64,000 nucleotides of DNA, taken from NCBI GenBank assembly GCA_004138175.2, contig RYFE02000001.1:124001-188000 (forward strand), read 5' to 3'. The position numbers and the translations under genes were made by a program. The notes beneath the pieces were generated by a model that saw nothing but the letters and a program-made list of their open reading frames with translations, was not told where the DNA came from and ran no database searches. This stretch comes from Chloroflexales bacterium ZM16-3. GTDB lineage: Bacteria > Chloroflexota > Chloroflexia > Chloroflexales > Chloroflexaceae. Below, in pieces: positions 17,323 to 25,345 of the stretch. Numbering within the stretch: the stretch's first letter is position 1; each line of letters starts with the position of its first letter.

Positions 17323-19635
17323 ATGCTGCAGAAGGGTGATTCGCTAAAAGATATACAAGGATCTGCTGTTTCTATGCGTGGTGGTCGTGGGGGTAGCGGC
17401 GGTGGGGGCGGTGGTGGTAGCGGCGGTGGCGGCGGTAGCCGTCCCGGCGGCAGTAGCGGTGGCGGCGGTAGCCGTCCTGGCGGCAGTAGCGGCGGCGGCG
17501 GCGGTGGTAGCCGTCCTGGCGGCAGTAGCGGCGGCGGCGGCGGTGGTAGCCGTCCTGGCGGCGGCGGTGGCGGCGGTCGTCCCGGCGGCAGCAGCGGCGG
17601 TGGCGGCGGTAGCCGTCCCGGCGGCGGCGGTGGCGGCGGTCGTCCCGGCGGCAGCAGCGGCGGCGGCGGCGGCGGACGCCCCGGCGGCGGTGGCGGTGCC
17701 CGACCTGGCGGACGCCCCGGCGGCGGTGGCGGCGGGCGCCCCGGCGGCGGCGGGCGCCCCGGCGGCGGTCGACGTCCCGGCGGCTCGGACGGTGACGGTG
17801 GCTCGATGCGTGGCCGAGGCCGTGGTGGTGCTCCCGCGCCGAGAATTCCCGTTCGTCCGCGCGGCATCGTTGAGCTTCAGAGCATCATGACTATCCGTGA
17901 GCTCTCGGAGGCCACCGGCATCGGCGCGTCCGAGATCCTCAAGGCGCTGATGAAAAGCGGTGTGCTGGCGACCATCAATCAGCAGATCGACTATGAGACA
18001 GCGGCGCTGATCGTCGCAGACTTCAATATCGAGACGCACGAGACGGTGCCCGCGCAGCTCGCCGGTATTGTTGATAATGTTAAGGATGTGCTGTCTGCCC
18101 AGACCGAGGACGACATGCGGACGCGCCCGCCTGTGGTGACGATCATGGGCCACGTCGACCATGGCAAGACGAAGCTCCTCGACGCGATCCGCTCGGCACG
18201 GGTGGCCGAGGGCGAGGCCGGCGGTATCACTCAGCATATCGGTGCCTACCAGATCGAGGTGAACCACCGCAAGATCACCTTCCTGGACACCCCCGGCCAC
18301 GAGGCGTTCACCGCAATGCGCGCCCGTGGGGCACAGGCAACGGATATCGTCATCCTGGTGGTTGCCGCCGATGACGGCGTGATGCCCCAGACGGTCGAGG
18401 CGATCTCGCACGTGAAGGCGGCCGGTGTGCCGATGATCGTTGCGGTCAACAAGATCGATCTGCCGACGGCGAACCCCGACCGGATCAGGCAGCAGCTCGC
18501 CGCGAACGATGTGATCCTTGAGTCTTATGGCGGCAATGTGCCCTCGGTTGAGGTCTCGGCTAAGTCGAGGATCAATATCGAGGGCCTGCTGGAGATGATC
18601 CTGCTGGTGGCTGACCTTGAAGACTTCAAGGCGAACCCCGAAGCCCCTGCGCTGGGCACGATCATCGAGGCTGAGCTGGATAAGAACCGTGGCCCGGTGG
18701 CGACGGTGCTGATTCAGAACGGCACCCTGCGCCCCGAGGACAATGTGCTCGTGGGCGGCGTGGCTGGCAAGATCAAGACGATGTTCAACGATAGCGGCAA
18801 GCGCCTGCGGTTCGCTGACCCGTCGACCCCGGTGGAGATCCTCGGCCTTGATGGGGTGCCCCAGGCTGGCGATATTCTACAGGTGGTGGACGACCTGACG
18901 GTCGCCCGCGATATTGCGCTCCAGCGCCAGCGCCAGACCCGTATGGAGGCGGTGGGGATGGTGCGAGGCACCACGCTGGAGGATCTGTTCAGCAAGGTGC
19001 AGCAGGGGCAGGTGAAGGATCTCAATGTGATCCTGAAGGCTGATGTTCAGGGCTCAATCGGCGCGATCGAGCATCAGCTCGGCCAGCTCAGCAACTCGCA
19101 GAACGAGGTGCAGATCAAGATCCTCCACAAGGCCACTGGCGCGATCACTGAGGGCGATGTGAATCTGGCGTCAGCCAGCCAGGCGATCATCATCGGCTTC
19201 AACGCCCGGCCCGACCCGGCGGCGCGGCGGGCGGCTGAGCAACAGGGCATCGATATCCGCTTCTACAACATCATCTACCAGCTCACCGATGATATTAAGA
19301 AGGCTATGGTCGGTATGCTGGCGCCCACCTACAAAGAGGTGGTCGAGGGCTACGCCGATGTGCGTAACACCTTCCGGTTGCCCTCGCGCGAGGTGGTGGC
19401 GGGCCTGTACATCACCGATGGCAAGGTGACGCGCACCGGGCAGAGCGTGCGTGTGCTGCGCAGCGGCGCGGTGCTCCACGACGGGAAGATCAGCAGCCTC
19501 AAGCGCTTTAAGGATGATGTGCGCGAGGTGACGTCGGGCTACGAGTGTGGCCTTGTCGTCGAGAGCTTCACCGATGTCCAGGTGGGCGACAACATGGAGT
19601 TCTATCGCCAGGAGCGGGTTGAGGCTAGTCTGTAG
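17323..19635 (+). CDS. infB: Translation initiation factor IF-2
   Basis: 770 residues. ATG 17323 has AAGGAAG upstream; a longer frame to 17281 is unlikely. The first ~165 residues are nearly pure Gly with Ser, Arg and Pro ([12 protein letters not shown]-type repeats), in place of the usual charged helical N-terminus. Then come the short N2 helical domain ([19 protein letters not shown]) and the GTPase domain with [10 protein letters not shown] (about 275), DTPGHEA (about 322) and NKIDL (about 375). Domains II, III and IV follow. IF-2 positions initiator tRNA on the 30S subunit and drives subunit joining. The Gly-rich arm resembles an RGG-type RNA-binding tail. Confidence 0.97.
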   Translation: MLQKGDSLKDIQGSAVSMRGGRGGSGGGGGGGSGGGGGSRPGGSSGGGGSRPGGSSGGGGGGSRPGGSSGGGGGGSRPGGGGGGGRPGGSSGGGGGSRPGGGGGGGRPGGSSGGGGGGRPGGGGGARPGGRPGGGGGGRPGGGGRPGGGRRPGGSDGDGGSMRGRGRGGAPAPRIPVRPRGIVELQSIMTIRELSEATGIGASEILKALMKSGVLATINQQIDYETAALIVADFNIETHETVPAQLAGIVDNVKDVLSAQTEDDMRTRPPVVTIMGHVDHGKTKLLDAIRSARVAEGEAGGITQHIGAYQIEVNHRKITFLDTPGHEAFTAMRARGAQATDIVILVVAADDGVMPQTVEAISHVKAAGVPMIVAVNKIDLPTANPDRIRQQLAANDVILESYGGNVPSVEVSAKSRINIEGLLEMILLVADLEDFKANPEAPALGTIIEAELDKNRGPVATVLIQNGTLRPEDNVLVGGVAGKIKTMFNDSGKRLRFADPSTPVEILGLDGVPQAGDILQVVDDLTVARDIALQRQRQTRMEAVGMVRGTTLEDLFSKVQQGQVKDLNVILKADVQGSIGAIEHQLGQLSNSQNEVQIKILHKATGAITEGDVNLASASQAIIIGFNARPDPAARRAAEQQGIDIRFYNIIYQLTDDIKKAMVGMLAPTYKEVVEGYADVRNTFRLPSREVVAGLYITDGKVTRTGQSVRVLRSGAVLHDGKISSLKRFKDDVREVTSGYECGLVVESFTDVQVGDNMEFYRQERVEASL
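17377..17815 (+). repeat. Gly-rich codon repeat tract in infB
   Basis: Tandem GGC/GGT-rich units encode GGGGSRPGG-like repeats of varying length. The near-identical 30-60 nt blocks suggest expansion by slippage or unequal recombination. The antisense frame is also open and is a shadow. Confidence 0.8.
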
Positions 19636-19648
19636 TTACAGGGGAGAG

Positions 19649-19673
19649 TTTGGGAGGGCGAGGCCCTCCCAAA
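19649..19673. repeat. GGGAGGGC palindrome between infB and rbfA
   Basis: Perfect 11-bp arms (TTTGGGAGGGC and its complement) with loop GAG are followed by a run ending TTATTTTT. It has the same core as the palindromes at 3014, 31943 and 56812, and may act as a partial terminator within the operon. Confidence 0.75.
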
Positions 19674-19693
19674 TCCTCCCTTATTTTTACCCT

Positions 19694-20074
19694 ATGTCAA
19701 AACAACGGCTCCAGCAAGTCGCCGATCGCATTCAGAAAGTGCTCGGCGCGGTGATCCAGTCTGAGATTAAAGATCCGCGGGTGGGCTTTGCCACGGTGAC
19801 GGGCGTGGAGGTGAGCGCGGATCTTCAGCACGCGACGGTGCGGATCTCGGTGATGGGCGATGAGACGGAGAAGGCTGAGACGATGGCCGGCCTCAAGCGC
19901 TCGCGTAGCTTTCTGCGTCGGCGGGTGGCCGATGAGATGCGCCACATGCGCTTTATTCCTGAGCTCCACCTTGTGGAGGATACCTCGCTCGACTACAGCC
20001 TGCGCATCGATCAGGTGCTGCACGAGGTCGAGCAGGAGCGCCGGGCGAACCCGCCTAAGATTGATGATGAGTAG
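19694..20074 (+). CDS. rbfA: Ribosome-binding factor A
   Basis: 126 residues with the KH-like RbfA fold: [17 protein letters not shown], then [27 protein letters not shown], then [19 protein letters not shown] and [11 protein letters not shown]. RbfA binds the 30S subunit and assists 16S rRNA 5'-end maturation, especially in the cold. The start at 19694 (MSKQRLQ) fits the family; the open frame upstream overlaps infB and the palindrome. It is in the canonical position after infB. Confidence 0.95.
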   Translation: MSKQRLQQVADRIQKVLGAVIQSEIKDPRVGFATVTGVEVSADLQHATVRISVMGDETEKAETMAGLKRSRSFLRRRVADEMRHMRFIPELHLVEDTSLDYSLRIDQVLHEVEQERRANPPKIDDE

Positions 20075-20154
20075 GGGTTGGGGGTTGGGGGCTGGGGGCT
20101 GGTTATGGCTCTGCCCCTAACCCCCAACTCCTAACCCTCAACCCTTCAACCCCC
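20075..20154. repeat. Heptad-repeat hairpin (unit GGGGTTG)
   Basis: Four G-rich 7-nt units (GGGGTTG twice, GGGGCTG twice) face CCCCTAA/CCCCCAA/CTCCTAA/CCCTCAA units. It fills the whole gap from the rbfA stop to the ATG of the next gene and leaves no Shine-Dalgarno sequence for it. The G-runs could also form quadruplexes. Confidence 0.8.
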
Positions 20155-20745
20155 ATGGACGAACTCGACTCCTACTATAAGAAGCGCATCCCCTACAGCT
20201 TGCGCGGCCAGCAGTTCCAGTTCGATATTGGCCATACGATCTTCTCCTCGTTTGAGGTGGACGATGGCACGGATCTGCTGCTGCGTAGCCTGGAGCCGAC
20301 AGATGCTCCCTCCCGCATCCTCGACCTCGGCTGTGGCTGTGGGGTGATCGGCATTGCGATGGCCCGGCGCTTCCCTGATTCCGTCGTGGTGCTGGCCGAT
20401 AAGGATCTGCTCGCTGTGCGCTATGCTCGACATAACGCAGAGCTCAACAAGGCTCCCAATGCGCAGGTTCTCGGCAGCGTGGGCCTTGAGTCCGTCCCTC
20501 CCGGCCCCTACGATCTGATTCTCTCAAACATCCCGGCTAAGATTGGCGATGCGGCGATTGAGCATGAGTTCGTGCTCGGCCCGCTCGCTCAGCTCCGCCC
20601 TGGCGGCGAGTACTGGTTTGTCGTCATCAGCGGGCTGAATCACCTGATCCCGCGTATCGGCGTGCGCAATCAGATCAAGCTGAAAGAGATTAAGAAGCGA
20701 TCTGGGTATACGGTCTACCGCCTGATCAGGCCGTTAGATGCCTGA
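20155..20745 (+). CDS. Class I SAM-dependent methyltransferase (RsmC-like MTS domain)
   Basis: 196 residues. Motif I ILDLGCGCGVIGIAMARR (about 60-77) and motif IV SNIPAK (about 123-128, a variant of the NPPF motif) define the MTS family, to which the 16S rRNA m2G enzyme RsmC and related nucleic-acid N-methylases belong. The start lies directly after the heptad array and has no ribosome-binding sequence. Its place among translation genes (after rbfA, before nrnA) supports an rRNA or tRNA substrate, but the exact target is unknown. Confidence 0.8.
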   Translation: MDELDSYYKKRIPYSLRGQQFQFDIGHTIFSSFEVDDGTDLLLRSLEPTDAPSRILDLGCGCGVIGIAMARRFPDSVVVLADKDLLAVRYARHNAELNKAPNAQVLGSVGLESVPPGPYDLILSNIPAKIGDAAIEHEFVLGPLAQLRPGGEYWFVVISGLNHLIPRIGVRNQIKLKEIKKRSGYTVYRLIRPLDA

Positions 20746-20752
20746 ATAATTC

Positions 20753-20780
20753 GTAGGGATGCAGCGCGCTGCGTTCCTAC
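20753..20780. repeat. 28-bp GTAGGG palindrome
   Basis: GTAGGGATGCAGCG faces its complement with two mismatches. It includes the upper candidate ATG (20759) of nrnA, so that start is probably not used. Confidence 0.7.
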
Positions 20781-20791
20781 ACGCGCACCAT

Positions 20792-21784
20792 ATGATTTAT
20801 ACAGACCCTACTGAAGCCGCATCCGCCTTTGCAGCGCAGATCGTCCAGGCCCAGCGTATTCTGCTGCTGACCCACATCAACCCCGATGGCGACGCGATTG
20901 GCTCGCTGCTGGGGGCGTATCACGTTCTGCGGGCGCTCGGCAAGGAGCCGATCCCGGTCGCCGCATCGGCGCTGCCTAGCTATAGCGGGGTGATGCCCGG
21001 TATCGAGCAGGTGACGATCTATCAGCGCGGTGATGCGCTGCCTGACTGCGACCTGATCTGGATGCTTGACACCGCCGCTCTGGAGCGGGTCGGCCAGATC
21101 TATCACGACCACGGCGAGGCGATGGTTGCTCGCCCGCTGATAATCGTTGACCACCATGTGACGAATGACGGCCTGGGGACGATCAATCTAATCGAGCCGC
21201 ATGCCGCGTCTTGCGCCGATCTGCTTTTCCGGCTGCTGCGGGCGATGGAGTTGCCGATCTCGCCGGAGGCCGCCACCTGCATGCTCCTGGGAGTCACCAC
21301 GGACACCCAGAGCTTTCAGACGAGTGCGACAACCCCGCAGACGCTGCGCACGGCTGCGGAGATGCTCGACGCTGGGGCTGACCAGCGCCTGGTGGTAAAC
21401 GCGGTCTACTTCTCGGTGCCTGCCACGACGGCGACGCTGGTGGGGCTCGCCCTCAGCCAGATGCAGCGCGAGGGCGGGCTGCTCTGGGTGAAGGTCTCGC
21501 AGGCGATGATGCGCGAGTCAGGCGCGGCCGATGAGGCGACCGATGAGGCGATGACCCGCATCCAGCGTGTGGCCGGGATGCGCGCGGCTGTCTTGTTTAA
21601 GGAGCGGGCCAACGGCAAGGTGAAGATCAGCCTGCGCTCGGTGCCAGGGGTCAATGTGGCCGAGATCGCGCGCACCTGGGGCGGCGGCGGCCACACCCAG
21701 GCCGCCGGGGCCGACCTGCCGGTGGGGCTGGATGAGGCCGAGGCGGTGGTGCTGCCCCTTCTGCGACAGGCGATTGGGTTATAG
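20792..21784 (+). CDS. nrnA: DHH-family nanoRNase / PAP phosphatase
   Basis: 330 residues. The DHH domain has THINPDGDAIGS (residues about 28-39), MLDTA and VDHHV (about 118-122), which are the manganese ligands. The DHHA1 domain ends with the substrate loop GGGGHTQAAG (about 296). NrnA degrades 2-5-mer RNAs and dephosphorylates pAp. It sits between the methyltransferase and truB, a placement common in Firmicutes and Chloroflexota. ATG 20792 is preferred over 20759 because the latter is inside a palindrome. Confidence 0.92.
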   Translation: MIYTDPTEAASAFAAQIVQAQRILLLTHINPDGDAIGSLLGAYHVLRALGKEPIPVAASALPSYSGVMPGIEQVTIYQRGDALPDCDLIWMLDTAALERVGQIYHDHGEAMVARPLIIVDHHVTNDGLGTINLIEPHAASCADLLFRLLRAMELPISPEAATCMLLGVTTDTQSFQTSATTPQTLRTAAEMLDAGADQRLVVNAVYFSVPATTATLVGLALSQMQREGGLLWVKVSQAMMRESGAADEATDEAMTRIQRVAGMRAAVLFKERANGKVKISLRSVPGVNVAEIARTWGGGGHTQAAGADLPVGLDEAEAVVLPLLRQAIGL

Positions 21785-21788
21785 GGTA

Positions 21789-21841
21789 GGGGCGACGCAC
21801 GCGGGTTCGGCGCATTGTGCCGAACCCGCGTGCGTCGCCCC
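21789..21841. repeat. 53-bp palindrome between nrnA and truB
   Basis: Perfect 23-bp arms (beginning GGGGCGACGCACGCGGGTTC) surround a 7-nt centre. It starts 4 nt after the nrnA stop and ends 12 nt before the truB start. It is related by its GTAGGGGCG-type end to the palindromes at 56234 and 52938. Confidence 0.85.
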
Positions 21842-21853
21842 TGCGATTTGGAT

Positions 21854-22720
21854 ATGCACGGTTTTTTGAATATCGACAAGCCAGCGGGCATAACCTCGCA
21901 CGATGTGGTGGCGCGGGTGCGCCGCCTGGCCGGGCGGGGGGTGAAGGTTGGCCACGCGGGAACCCTCGACCCTGCGGCGACAGGTGTGCTGCCGATCGCC
22001 CTCGGCCACGCCACGCGCCTGATCGAGTACCTGGGCGATGCCCGCAAGGGCTATCGTGGTCTGGTGCGTCTGGGTGTCACGACGAGCACTGAGGACGCCG
22101 AGGGCGAGGTGACGGCGACATCCCCGGTGCCGCCGCTGTCGTCCGAGCTGATCGAGGCGGCGGTGGCCCCGCTGCGCGGCGCGATTATGCAGGTGCCGCC
22201 GATGTATTCGGCGCTGCACCACCAGGGCCAGCGGCTCTACGACCTGGCGCGGGCCGGGAAGACCGTGGATCTGGAGGCCCGCCCGGTGGAGATTGATGAG
22301 CTGACCTGGGATCTGGAAGGTGCTGACGCACTGGTGATCGATGTGGTCTGCGGGAAGGGCACGTACATCCGCTCGCTGGCCCGCGACATTGGGGTTGCCC
22401 TGGGCTGCGGGGCGCATCTGGCGGGCCTGCGGCGCACCTTTGTCGGGCCGTTCGCCATCGGCGAGGCGGTGCCCCTGGCCGATCTCCAGGCCGAGCCGGG
22501 CCGGCTGGCCCCCGCCCTCCTCTCGCCCGAGATTGCCCTGGCCGACTGGCCGACGGTGGATCTGGATGACGAGGGCGCGCGTAGGGTGCGCAACGGCTTG
22601 CCGGTGGATCTGGACGACCTTGCCGGGGATTATGTCTGCTCGCGCGACTCATCGGGCGCGCTGCTGGCGGTGCTGCGGCGCGAGGGCGGGGTCTGGCGTC
22701 CGGCGAAGGTGTTTTTATAG
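21854..22720 (+). CDS. truB: tRNA pseudouridine(55) synthase TruB
   Basis: 288 residues starting MHGFLNIDKPAGITSHDVV. The catalytic Asp is in GHAGTLDPAATGVLP (about 34-48), and the KxYxGxxxLGxxTxTxDxxG region reads KGYRGLVRLGVTTSTEDAEG. KGTYIRSLARDIG is also present, followed by a PUA-like C-terminal part. It makes Psi55 in the T-loop of tRNAs. The start at 21854 was preferred to an upstream frame that runs through the palindrome. Confidence 0.95.
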   Translation: MHGFLNIDKPAGITSHDVVARVRRLAGRGVKVGHAGTLDPAATGVLPIALGHATRLIEYLGDARKGYRGLVRLGVTTSTEDAEGEVTATSPVPPLSSELIEAAVAPLRGAIMQVPPMYSALHHQGQRLYDLARAGKTVDLEARPVEIDELTWDLEGADALVIDVVCGKGTYIRSLARDIGVALGCGAHLAGLRRTFVGPFAIGEAVPLADLQAEPGRLAPALLSPEIALADWPTVDLDDEGARRVRNGLPVDLDDLAGDYVCSRDSSGALLAVLRREGGVWRPAKVFL

Positions 22721-22757
22721 GCAAGGAGGGGCGCGTCGTGATGCGCACCTACGGGGT

Positions 22758-23990
22758 ATGGACACATTCCACTCCACTGAGCGGCTGTACTATGCCGACT
22801 CCTATCTGCGCACGTTTGTGGCGACGGTGGTCGCTCACGGTGAGATCGGCGGGCGTCCTGCGGTGGCTCTGGATCGCAGCGCGTTCTACCCGGAGGGCGG
22901 CGGGCAGCCGGCTGATGGCGGTACGCTGAATGGTATGGCTGTGGCCGATGTGCAGGCCGAGGGCGGGGTGGTCTGGCATTCCCTGGTGCGGGCTGAGGAT
23001 CTGGTGGCTCTGCCGGTTGGTGCGGCGGTGGACGGGCTGATCGACTGGACACGTCGGCTCGACCATATGCAGCAGCATTGCGGGCAGCACCTGCTCACGG
23101 CGGCCTTTGTGGCGGCCTGTGGGCTGGCGACGACCTCGTTCCACCTGGGCGACGCTGCCGTGACGATCGACCTGGATGTGTCGGATCTGACGGCGGCGCA
23201 GGCGCGGGCGGCTGAGGATCTGGCGAACGCGGTGATCTGGGAGGATCGCTCGGTGACGGCGCGCTTTGTGAGCGCTGATGAACTGGCGTCCCTGCCCCTG
23301 CGCAAGCCGCCGACGGTCACAGCGCATGTGCGGGTGGTGAGCATCGCCGACTTCGATCACTCGGCGTGCGGGGGCACGCACCCGCGCAGCACCGGCGGGG
23401 TGGGCGCGATCCGGCTGCTGCGCTGGGGGCGACAGCGCGGCGGGGTGCGGGTGGAGTTCGCCTGCGGTGTGCGGGCGCTGGCGGCCTTTCGTCGGCTGAG
23501 CGCGGCGGCGGGCGGGGCGGCGGCGGCGCTCAGCGTGGGCGCGGATGAGCTGCCCGCTGCGGTGGATCGGCTTCAGGCTAGCCTGCGCTCCGCCCAGAAG
23601 GAGCTTGAGCATGCCCAGATCGCCCTCGATGCCGCCGACGCTGCCGCACGCTACAGCGAAGCAGAGCAGGTTGGGGCGGCGCGGGTTGTCTGCGCCAGTC
23701 TGCTCGATCTCAGCGTCGAGCGGCTGCGCCGTGTCGCCCAGGCCATCGCCGGGCGGCCGGGCGGCGTGGCCATCCTCGGGGCCTCTGGCGACCGCGCCCA
23801 GCTGGTGGTTGCCTGCGCCCCTGACAGCGGGCGCGACGCCCGGCAGATCCTGCAGGCCGGCCTGCCCCTGCTCGACGGGCGGGGCGGCGGGGGGCCGACA
23901 CTGGCCCAGGGTGGCGGGCCGCGCACCGAGGCGCTCGACGCCGCCCTCGACGCAATGAAGGTGGCGGTGCGGTTTGCGCCCCTTCGGTAG
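22758..23990 (+). CDS. Alanyl-tRNA editing protein, AlaX-L type
   Basis: 410 residues. The editing domain has YPEGGGQPADGG (about 36-47), the zinc/active-site HxxxH in QHCGQHLLTA (about 107) and CGGTH (about 204-208). A helical linker and a C-terminal DHHA1-like domain (GGGPTLAQGGGP) follow. This is the long stand-alone AlaX layout, which hydrolyses mischarged Ser- or Gly-tRNA(Ala). It is the last gene of the translation operon, 37 nt after truB. Its 3' end contains the promoter of the SAM riboswitch. Two tRNA-Ala genes lie elsewhere in the window. Confidence 0.9.
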   Translation: MDTFHSTERLYYADSYLRTFVATVVAHGEIGGRPAVALDRSAFYPEGGGQPADGGTLNGMAVADVQAEGGVVWHSLVRAEDLVALPVGAAVDGLIDWTRRLDHMQQHCGQHLLTAAFVAACGLATTSFHLGDAAVTIDLDVSDLTAAQARAAEDLANAVIWEDRSVTARFVSADELASLPLRKPPTVTAHVRVVSIADFDHSACGGTHPRSTGGVGAIRLLRWGRQRGGVRVEFACGVRALAAFRRLSAAAGGAAAALSVGADELPAAVDRLQASLRSAQKELEHAQIALDAADAAARYSEAEQVGAARVVCASLLDLSVERLRRVAQAIAGRPGGVAILGASGDRAQLVVACAPDSGRDARQILQAGLPLLDGRGGGGPTLAQGGGPRTEALDAALDAMKVAVRFAPLR

Positions 23991-24002
23991 GCGTGCTATA
24001 AT
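23973..24002 (+). promoter_or_regulatory. Promoter of the SAM-riboswitch operon
   Basis: TTTGCG (23973-23978) and TATAAT (23997-24002) are 18 nt apart. The -35 lies in the 3' end of alaX, and transcription would begin about 35 nt before the aptamer. Confidence 0.65.
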
Positions 24003-24046
24003 CGCGGCCAATGTTCACCCGGCGCAAAACCGGTGACTTTATACAA

Positions 24047-24212
24047 CTCATCTAGATGGGCAGAGGGACTGGCCCTGTGAAGCCCGGCAACCACCCTGAG
24101 TAATGATGAATGCTGAATGCTGAATGCTAAATTCAACATTCACAGTTCAATATTCCAAAGGTAACGGTGCTAATTCCTGCGGCGGTATTTTTTTTGCCCG
24201 CCGAAAGATGAG
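24047..24212 (+). ncRNA. SAM-I (S-box) riboswitch aptamer
   Basis: P1 is CTCATCT (24047-24053) with AGATGAG (24206-24212). The conserved core GATGGGCAGAGGGACTGGCC, then TGAAGCCCGGCAACC, GGTAACGGTGCTAATTCC and the final CCGAAAGATGAGAG are all present in order. This class binds S-adenosylmethionine and turns off downstream methionine genes. The variable P3 stem is enlarged by a heptad array (TGAATGC units, 24100-24157). It controls mtnA and probably the whole following operon. Confidence 0.95.
24100..24157. repeat. Heptad array (unit TGAATGC) inside riboswitch P3
   Basis: TGAATGC is repeated three times and faces ATTCAAC/ATTCACA units, which extend P3. The unit is almost the same as that of the array at 55628-55755. 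Confidence 0.75.
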
Positions 24213-24240
24213 AGGTGCGCCTCACCTGTTTAGGAGTTAG

Positions 24241-24270
24241 GAGCCTCTCGCCTTGCGAGCGGCTCTTTTT
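24241..24270 (+). terminator. Riboswitch-controlled terminator
   Basis: GAGCC-t-CTCGC pairs with GCGAG-c-GGCTC, followed by TTTTTGT. GAGAGG (24210-24215), at the 3' side of P1, can instead pair with CCTCTC (24244-24249), giving a mutually exclusive antiterminator when SAM is low. Confidence 0.85.
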
Positions 24271-24284
24271 GTCGCGGTGGAATT

Positions 24285-25340
24285 ATGAGTGAAGAACTGC
24301 GCACGGTCTGGTGGGAGCAGGGGGCGGTCTGCCTGATTGATCAGCTCCGGCTGCCGCACGAGCAGCTGGTTGTCCGCTGCGAGGATGTGGCGACGGTGGC
24401 GAAGGCGATCAAGACCATGCAGGTGCGCGGCGCCCCGGCGATCGGCTGCACTGCCGCCTACGGCATGGCCCTGGCTGCGCTGGTGTCGCCCGCCGCCGAT
24501 GTGGTGGCCCTGCTGGCGGATCTGGAGACGGCGAAGGTATTTCTGGATAGCCAGCGGCCCACGGCGGTGAATCTGGCCTGGGCCACCGAGCGGGTGCTGG
24601 CGAAGGCTCGGCAGCTTGGCCCTGAGGTAGATGGGCCGCGCGCCCTGGCCGAGGCTCTGCTGGAGGAGGCCCACGCTGTTCTCACCGAGGACCTGGCGAT
24701 GTGCCACGCCATCGGTGACCACGGCGCACCGCTCATCCCGGCGGGCGGCCGTGTGCTGACCCACTGCAACGCCGGTGGCCTGGCCACGGCTGGCTACGGC
24801 ACCGCCCTCGCGCCTATGCGCAGCGCCTTCGCCCAGGGCCGGTCGATCCACGTCTGGGTCGATGAGACTCGGCCCTTCCTCCAGGGTGCCCGGCTCACCG
24901 CCTGGGAGCTGCACCAGTCTGGCATCCCGCTCACGCTGATCACCGACAACATGGCCGGTTATATGATGAAGAGCGGCAAGGTGGACTGTGTGATCGTCGG
25001 GGCCGACCGGATCGTGGCCAACGGCGACACGGCCAATAAGATCGGTACCTACAGCCTGGCTATCCTGGCCCGCTTCCACGGCATCCCCTTCTATGTGGCC
25101 GCGCCAACGTCTACCATCGATCTGAGCATGGAGCACGGCGATCTGATCCCGATCGAGGAGCGATCCTCGGATGAGGTGACGCACCTAGCTGGCCAGCTGA
25201 TCGCCCCGGTGGGGGTGAATGCGGCCCACCCGGCCTTCGACGTTACCCCGGCTGAGCTGATCACGGGGATCATCACGGAGCGTGGGGTGGTTACTCCTCC
25301 ATTTGTGCCGGGCCTCCGGCGCGTCAAGGAAGGCGCATAG
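24285..25340 (+). CDS. mtnA: Methylthioribose-1-phosphate isomerase
   Basis: 351 residues of the eIF-2B-like MtnA family. MQVRGAPAIGCTAAYG (about 46-61), the active-site Cys in THCNAGGLATAGYGTALAP (about 159-177) and the Asp in GADRIVANGDTANKIGTY (about 239-256) are intact. It converts methylthioribose-1-phosphate to methylthioribulose-1-phosphate in the methionine salvage pathway. It is the first gene behind the SAM riboswitch. No mtnB, mtnC or mtnD genes follow in this window, so the rest of salvage lies elsewhere or is replaced. Confidence 0.95.
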   Translation: MSEELRTVWWEQGAVCLIDQLRLPHEQLVVRCEDVATVAKAIKTMQVRGAPAIGCTAAYGMALAALVSPAADVVALLADLETAKVFLDSQRPTAVNLAWATERVLAKARQLGPEVDGPRALAEALLEEAHAVLTEDLAMCHAIGDHGAPLIPAGGRVLTHCNAGGLATAGYGTALAPMRSAFAQGRSIHVWVDETRPFLQGARLTAWELHQSGIPLTLITDNMAGYMMKSGKVDCVIVGADRIVANGDTANKIGTYSLAILARFHGIPFYVAAPTSTIDLSMEHGDLIPIEERSSDEVTHLAGQLIAPVGVNAAHPAFDVTPAELITGIITERGVVTPPFVPGLRRVKEGA

Positions 25341-25345
25341 CGTCT

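Noticed and set aside
17344-18411. Long minus-strand frame opposite infB, rich in Ala/Thr
   Set aside because: It is the antisense shadow of the Gly-rich repeats; no motif or start site supports it.
22749-24011. Minus-strand 420-codon frame opposite alaX
   Set aside because: The plus strand has AlaX motifs (HCGQH, CGGTH); the antisense frame has none.
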